Assembly (NCBI RefSeq): GCF_008086175.1
Contig: NZ_VSKM01000006.1
Coordinates: forward strand, 124,001 to 188,000
Direction of reading: 5' to 3'
Origin: Bizionia saleffrena
GTDB taxonomy: Bacteria > Bacteroidota > Bacteroidia > Flavobacteriales > Flavobacteriaceae
DNA: 64,000 bases
Below are positions 60,686 to 64,000 of this stretch, one piece after another; position 1 is the stretch's first letter, and each line of letters opens with the position of its first letter. The translations under genes were made by a program, and so were the position numbers. The notes below the pieces were generated by a model. It saw nothing but the letters and a program-made list of their open reading frames with translations, was not told where the DNA came from and made no database searches.

Positions 60686-61921
60686 TTGAATTTCGAATAT
60701 TTTATAGCTAAACGTTTCATAGACTCTAAAACGTATAAAAGTAGTATATCGGCACCAATAATAAAAATTGGTATCGTTGCAATTGCATTAGGTATTATTG
60801 TTATGCTTATCGCGATCGCCACCGGTATGGGTTTAGAGCAGAAAATTAGAGAAAAAGTAATTGCTTTTAATGGGCATACCATTATCTCTAATTACGATAC
60901 TAATAATTCGCAAGAAAGCATAAGACCAATTAGTAATGATCAAGCGTTTTATCCAGAGTTTACTTCGGTAAGCGGCATTAAGCACGTGCAGGGCGTGGCA
61001 ACAAAATCGGGCGTTATTCGAAAAGAAGAAGCGTACGAATACGTAATGGTAAAAGGTGTGGGCGCCGATTATGATTGGACCTATTTTAAAGACTATTTAG
61101 TAGAAGGCCAGTTGCCCGACTTTACTGGAAAACGTAACGAAGAGCTTTTAGTATCGCGTTATTTAGCCAAACGCTTACACTTAAGTGTGGGCGATAAAAT
61201 TAGTACTTACTTTTTAAAAGACGACCAAAACAAGCCGCCAAGCATAATTAGTTATAACATTGTTGGTATTTATAATTCGGGCTTTAAAGATTTCGATGGG
61301 TTATATGTTATCGGCGATATTAAGCACCTACAGCGCCTAAACCAATGGGAAAACAACCAGGTGGGTAATTTTGAAGTCTTTATAGACGATTTCGATCAAT
61401 TAGATAAAAAGGACGAAGCCATTTACCAAGCGATTCCGTCGACATTAAAAACCGAGAAAGTATCCGATAGATTTTATACTATTTTCGAATGGATTAGTAT
61501 TTTCGAAAAGAATATTTATGGTATTATAGGTATTATGATTCTTGTAGCCGGCATCAATATGATCACTGCTTTGTTGGTTCTTATTTTAGAGCGTACCCAA
61601 ATTATCGGTATTTTAAAGGCCTTAGGAAGTAGTAATCTTAGCGTTCGCAAAATATTTCTTTACAACGCTACTTACCTTATCGTTGTCGGTTTATTTTGGG
61701 GAAATCTTATAGGCTTATCGTTGTTGTTTGCTCAAAAATACTTCAATTTATTTCCTTTAGATCCCGAAACGTATTACGTAAGTTCTGTGCCGGTGTATCT
61801 CAATTTGGGTTATATAATAACGCTTAATTTAGGCACCTTCATTCTGTGTATGGCAATGCTTTTAATTCCGTCTTATATTATCACAAAAATTTCACCCGTA
61901 AAAGCCATTCGGTTCGCATAG
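60686..61921 (+). CDS. FtsX/LolC-E-type ABC transporter permease
   Basis: 411 aa starting with TTG (MNFEYFIAKRFIDSKTYKSS). One N-terminal transmembrane helix (APIIKIGIVAIALGIIVMLI), a large periplasmic MacB-PCD-like domain (residues 45-260) and three C-terminal helices with the FtsX motif ILERTQIIGILKALGSSNLS (about 308-327). This is the LolC/LolE topology for lipoprotein release or a related MacB-type permease. No ATPase gene is adjacent. Confidence 0.85.
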   Translation: MNFEYFIAKRFIDSKTYKSSISAPIIKIGIVAIALGIIVMLIAIATGMGLEQKIREKVIAFNGHTIISNYDTNNSQESIRPISNDQAFYPEFTSVSGIKHVQGVATKSGVIRKEEAYEYVMVKGVGADYDWTYFKDYLVEGQLPDFTGKRNEELLVSRYLAKRLHLSVGDKISTYFLKDDQNKPPSIISYNIVGIYNSGFKDFDGLYVIGDIKHLQRLNQWENNQVGNFEVFIDDFDQLDKKDEAIYQAIPSTLKTEKVSDRFYTIFEWISIFEKNIYGIIGIMILVAGINMITALLVLILERTQIIGILKALGSSNLSVRKIFLYNATYLIVVGLFWGNLIGLSLLFAQKYFNLFPLDPETYYVSSVPVYLNLGYIITLNLGTFILCMAMLLIPSYIITKISPVKAIRFA

Positions 61922-61929
61922 CAGGTTTT

Positions 61930-62014
61930 GGGCGTTACCTAAAGGTCGGGCTCTCGCTAGTCGCTTCCCAATAAAAAACCGGGAGAGCTCCAACAATAGC
62001 TCCATCCCTAACGC
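61930..62014 (-). repeat. Interspersed palindromic repeat (variant type)
   Basis: GGGCGTTACCTAAAGGTCGG and CTCTCGCTAGTCGCTTCCC on one side, GGGAGAGCTCCAACAATAGC and CCATCCCTAACGC on the other. The conserved GCGTTAGGGAT end is shared with the repeats at 28492-28557. It fills most of the gap between permease and cysteine synthase genes. Confidence 0.55.
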
Positions 62015-62054
62015 ATTTATCAGCCTATATTTAGCAAAATAGCTAAGAATTCTT

Positions 62055-62062
62055 TACTTTTG
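62055..62062 (+). promoter_or_regulatory. cysteine synthase promoter -7 element
   Basis: TACTTTTG 18 bases before the ATG at 62081; matches TAnnTTTG. Confidence 0.5.
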
Positions 62063-62080
62063 CCGCAGTAAAAAAAGACT

Positions 62081-63061
62081 ATGGAATACGCAAAAAATAT
62101 ACTAGAAACTATTGGTAATACCCCATTAGTAAAGATCAATACACTAACCAAAGATTTACCGTGTTTGGTACTTTCAAAATACGAAACCTTTAACCCTGGA
62201 AACTCGGTAAAAGACCGTATGGCGGTACAGATGATAGCCGACGCAGAAGCCGACGGCCGTTTAAAACCCGGTGGAACAATTATAGAAGGCACGTCTGGAA
62301 ATACCGGAATGGGACTAGCCTTAGCAGCTATTGTAAAAGGCTACAAATGTATTTTTGTAATGGCCGATAAGCAATCTAAAGAAAAAGTAGATATGCTTAA
62401 AGCTGTAGGTGCAGAAGTTGTGGTTTGCCCCACGGCTGTAGACCCAGACGATCCGCGTTCGTACTATTCAGTATCTAAACGATTAGGAGAAGAAACACCA
62501 AATTCTTGGTATGTTAATCAATACGACAACCCAAGTAATACAAAGGCACATTACGAAAGTACAGGGCCAGAAATTTGGAACCAAACCGATGGTAAAATCA
62601 CACACTTCGTGGTTGGTGTTGGAACTGGAGGAACAATTTCGGGCGTTGGTAAATATTTAAAAGAACAAAACCCAAATATTAAAATTTGGGGCGTAGATAC
62701 ATATGGTTCTGTCTTTAAAAAATATCACGAAACTGGTGTTTTCGATGAAAACGAAATCTATCCTTACGTAACCGAGGGTATAGGCGAAGATATTTTGCCA
62801 AAAAATGTTGACTTTTCAATTATCGACGGTTTTACTAAAGTAACCGATAAGGATGCGGCTGTTTACACACAACGCTTAGCCAAAGAAGAAGGGATGTTTC
62901 TAGGTAACAGTGCAGGTGCAGCTATAAAAGGGGTGTTGCAACTTAAAGAGCATTTTACAAAGGACGATGTGGTAGTGGTTTTATTTCACGATCACGGTAG
63001 CCGTTATGTAGGGAAAATGTTTAATGACGATTGGATGCGAGAAATGGGATATATCGAATAG
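62081..63061 (+). CDS. PLP-dependent cysteine synthase family protein
   Basis: 326 aa. PLP-lysine motif FNPGNSVKDRMA (about 44-55), substrate loop EGTSGNTGMGLALAA, phosphate-binding GTGGTISGVGKYL, C-terminal GNSAGAAIKGVL. Fits O-acetylserine sulfhydrylase/CysM-like enzymes, with the usual 300-330 aa length. It would make cysteine from O-acetylserine and sulfide. Monocistronic with its own promoter; a hairpin terminator follows at 63262-63297. Confidence 0.92.
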   Translation: MEYAKNILETIGNTPLVKINTLTKDLPCLVLSKYETFNPGNSVKDRMAVQMIADAEADGRLKPGGTIIEGTSGNTGMGLALAAIVKGYKCIFVMADKQSKEKVDMLKAVGAEVVVCPTAVDPDDPRSYYSVSKRLGEETPNSWYVNQYDNPSNTKAHYESTGPEIWNQTDGKITHFVVGVGTGGTISGVGKYLKEQNPNIKIWGVDTYGSVFKKYHETGVFDENEIYPYVTEGIGEDILPKNVDFSIIDGFTKVTDKDAAVYTQRLAKEEGMFLGNSAGAAIKGVLQLKEHFTKDDVVVVLFHDHGSRYVGKMFNDDWMREMGYIE

Positions 63062-63261
63062 TCGGTTTACTTAGAAAATCATAAATCCTTACTGATCGAT
63101 AAAAGATAGTAGACCGTTTTGTGAGTAGAACCTAGAACCAAGACTTAATTCTAACTTTATTCTTAACTATGATTTACTAAACAGTAATTTTCTTATCAAA
63201 TAGTAGTGAAATTTCTTATTGTAAAGAAGTTACTTTGTTTTTAATTAGACAGTATTAATAT

Positions 63262-63297
63262 AAAAAAAGTATGGCCTAACAGCTATACTTTTTTTTA
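63262..63297 (+). terminator. Terminator hairpin
   Basis: AAAAAAAGTATGGC pairs with GCTATACTTTTTTT around CTAACA, with a T-tract; nearly symmetric, so it could act on both strands. Confidence 0.7.
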
Positions 63298-63358
63298 TGC
63301 TTATACGCAATGAGAATTTTTTCTATAGTTTTTAAAACTAATTACTTAAATTAGTAAG

Positions 63359-64000
63359 ATGCAAGAAGATTTCTTACATTATATATGGAAACATAAAAAG
63401 TTTCAAACCGATGCGCTTTTAACCAGTAATAAGCAACCCGTATTACTTAGTGCGGTTGGTGAGCACAATCTTAATTCTGGACCCGATTTTTTTAATGCTA
63501 AACTTCAAATTGGGGGACAGTTATGGGCTGGAAACGTAGAAATTCATATAAAATCTAGCGATTGGTATGTGCACCATCACGAAACCGATTCTAATTACGA
63601 CAATGTTATTCTTCATGTGGTTTGGGAGCACGATGCCGAAATTTTTAGAAAAAACAACACGGCAATACCTACTTTAGAGCTAAAACATTACGTGTCTACA
63701 GATGCGGTTGCTGCTTATAAAGCTATTTTTAACACAACGCAACAGTGGATTAATTGCGAAAAAGAGTTAGGATCGGTGTCTTCTTTCGTTGTCGATAATT
63801 GGTTAGAGCGCTTGTACATTGAACGTTTAGAGCGCAAAGCAAATGCTGTTACCGAGGTTTTAAAACACAATAAGAATAACTGGGAAGCGGTATTATTTAA
63901 ATTACTTTGTAAGAATTTCGGACTTAAAGTAAACGGAGATGCGTTTAATAGTCTCGCCAACTCTATCGATTTTTCGGTGTTACGCAAACAACAATCCAAA
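63359..64000 (+). CDS. DUF2851 family protein (cut by window end)
   Basis: ATG 63359 opens a frame that stays open to the last base (214 codons seen). MQEDFLHYIWKHKKF at the start, VGEHNLNSGPDFFNAKLQIG, WAGNVEIHIKSSDWYVHHH and NVILHVVWEHDAEI are the hallmark of DUF2851, a Bacteroidota family with a PD-(D/E)XK nuclease-like core (GPDFxxA, VEIHxxSSDW). Nuclease activity is inferred, not proven. The C-terminus is missing. Confidence 0.85.
   Translation, partial: MQEDFLHYIWKHKKFQTDALLTSNKQPVLLSAVGEHNLNSGPDFFNAKLQIGGQLWAGNVEIHIKSSDWYVHHHETDSNYDNVILHVVWEHDAEIFRKNNTAIPTLELKHYVSTDAVAAYKAIFNTTQQWINCEKELGSVSSFVVDNWLERLYIERLERKANAVTEVLKHNKNNWEAVLFKLLCKNFGLKVNGDAFNSLANSIDFSVLRKQQSK

Noticed and set aside
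1-64000. CRISPR arrays and tRNA/rRNA genes
   Set aside because: I looked for regularly spaced direct repeats and for clover-leaf or TTCGATTC-type T-arms; only the tmRNA matched. No array-like spacing was seen.

Overview
The window is chromosomal DNA from a marine-type member of the Flavobacteriaceae (Bacteroidota). Grounds: AT-rich sequence; signal peptides ending in AQ/SQ and lipoproteins with short lipoboxes; repeated TAnnTTTG promoter -7 elements; absence of Shine-Dalgarno sequences; family-restricted genes (Lacal_2735-type protein, DUF2851, DUF2452, O-antigen-type cluster with FdtA/FdtB); and a tmRNA tag ending NNYALAA. The genus cannot be fixed from the sequence alone.

Layout. 1-1106: end of an unknown gene and a small conserved protein. 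1269-9192: a light/DNA-repair region holding an amine-oxidase-like flavoprotein, two DoxX-like membrane proteins, and a tightly coupled minus-strand operon with three different photolyase/cryptochrome superfamily members. One of these has its catalytic domain first and its Rossmann-like domain last (NewPHL-type). DUF2256, TIGR03643 and DUF2452 small proteins lie in the same operon. Two promoters here carry the same inverted repeat with 22-bp spacing. 9977-12017: a TetM-like ribosomal-protection GTPase.

12443-21108 is a variable region punctuated by three same-orientation, ORF-less group II intron-derived elements. Between them lie a secreted PPC protein, an ABM monooxygenase, a metallophosphatase, a tandem-duplicated secreted protein, a ribB-Crp/Fnr operon with an FNR-like operator, and a TetR-controlled peroxiredoxin lipoprotein. 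Decayed small genes follow. 21385-28059 is a 6.66-kb integrated element in the 3' end of ssrA (tmRNA), bounded by 16-bp direct repeats. It carries a tyrosine integrase, HTH proteins, a D5-type primase-helicase, a DUF6371 protein and one secreted cargo protein, and it supplies a new terminator to ssrA.

28044-34688 returns to core genes (ssrA, saccharopine/alanine dehydrogenase-like enzyme, META lipoprotein, kdsA, typA). 34814-47376 is a surface-polysaccharide cluster (methyltransferase, sulfatase-like enzyme, GNAT/FemAB, FdtB-type aminotransferase, Wzx flippase, three glycosyltransferases, FdtA-type ketoisomerase, 2OG oxygenase, GT39-like enzyme). 47373-63061 is core: ftsE, a TPR protein with an outer-membrane barrel protein, amidohydrolase, DUF2059, methyltransferase, YkgJ, thioredoxin, sterol desaturase-like, NamZ-like, FtsX/LolC-like permease, cysteine synthase. 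The window ends inside a DUF2851 gene.

The best candidates for something new are the ssrA-integrated satellite with its unknown genes, the ORF-less group II-derived repeats, and the photolyase operon with its shared operator.
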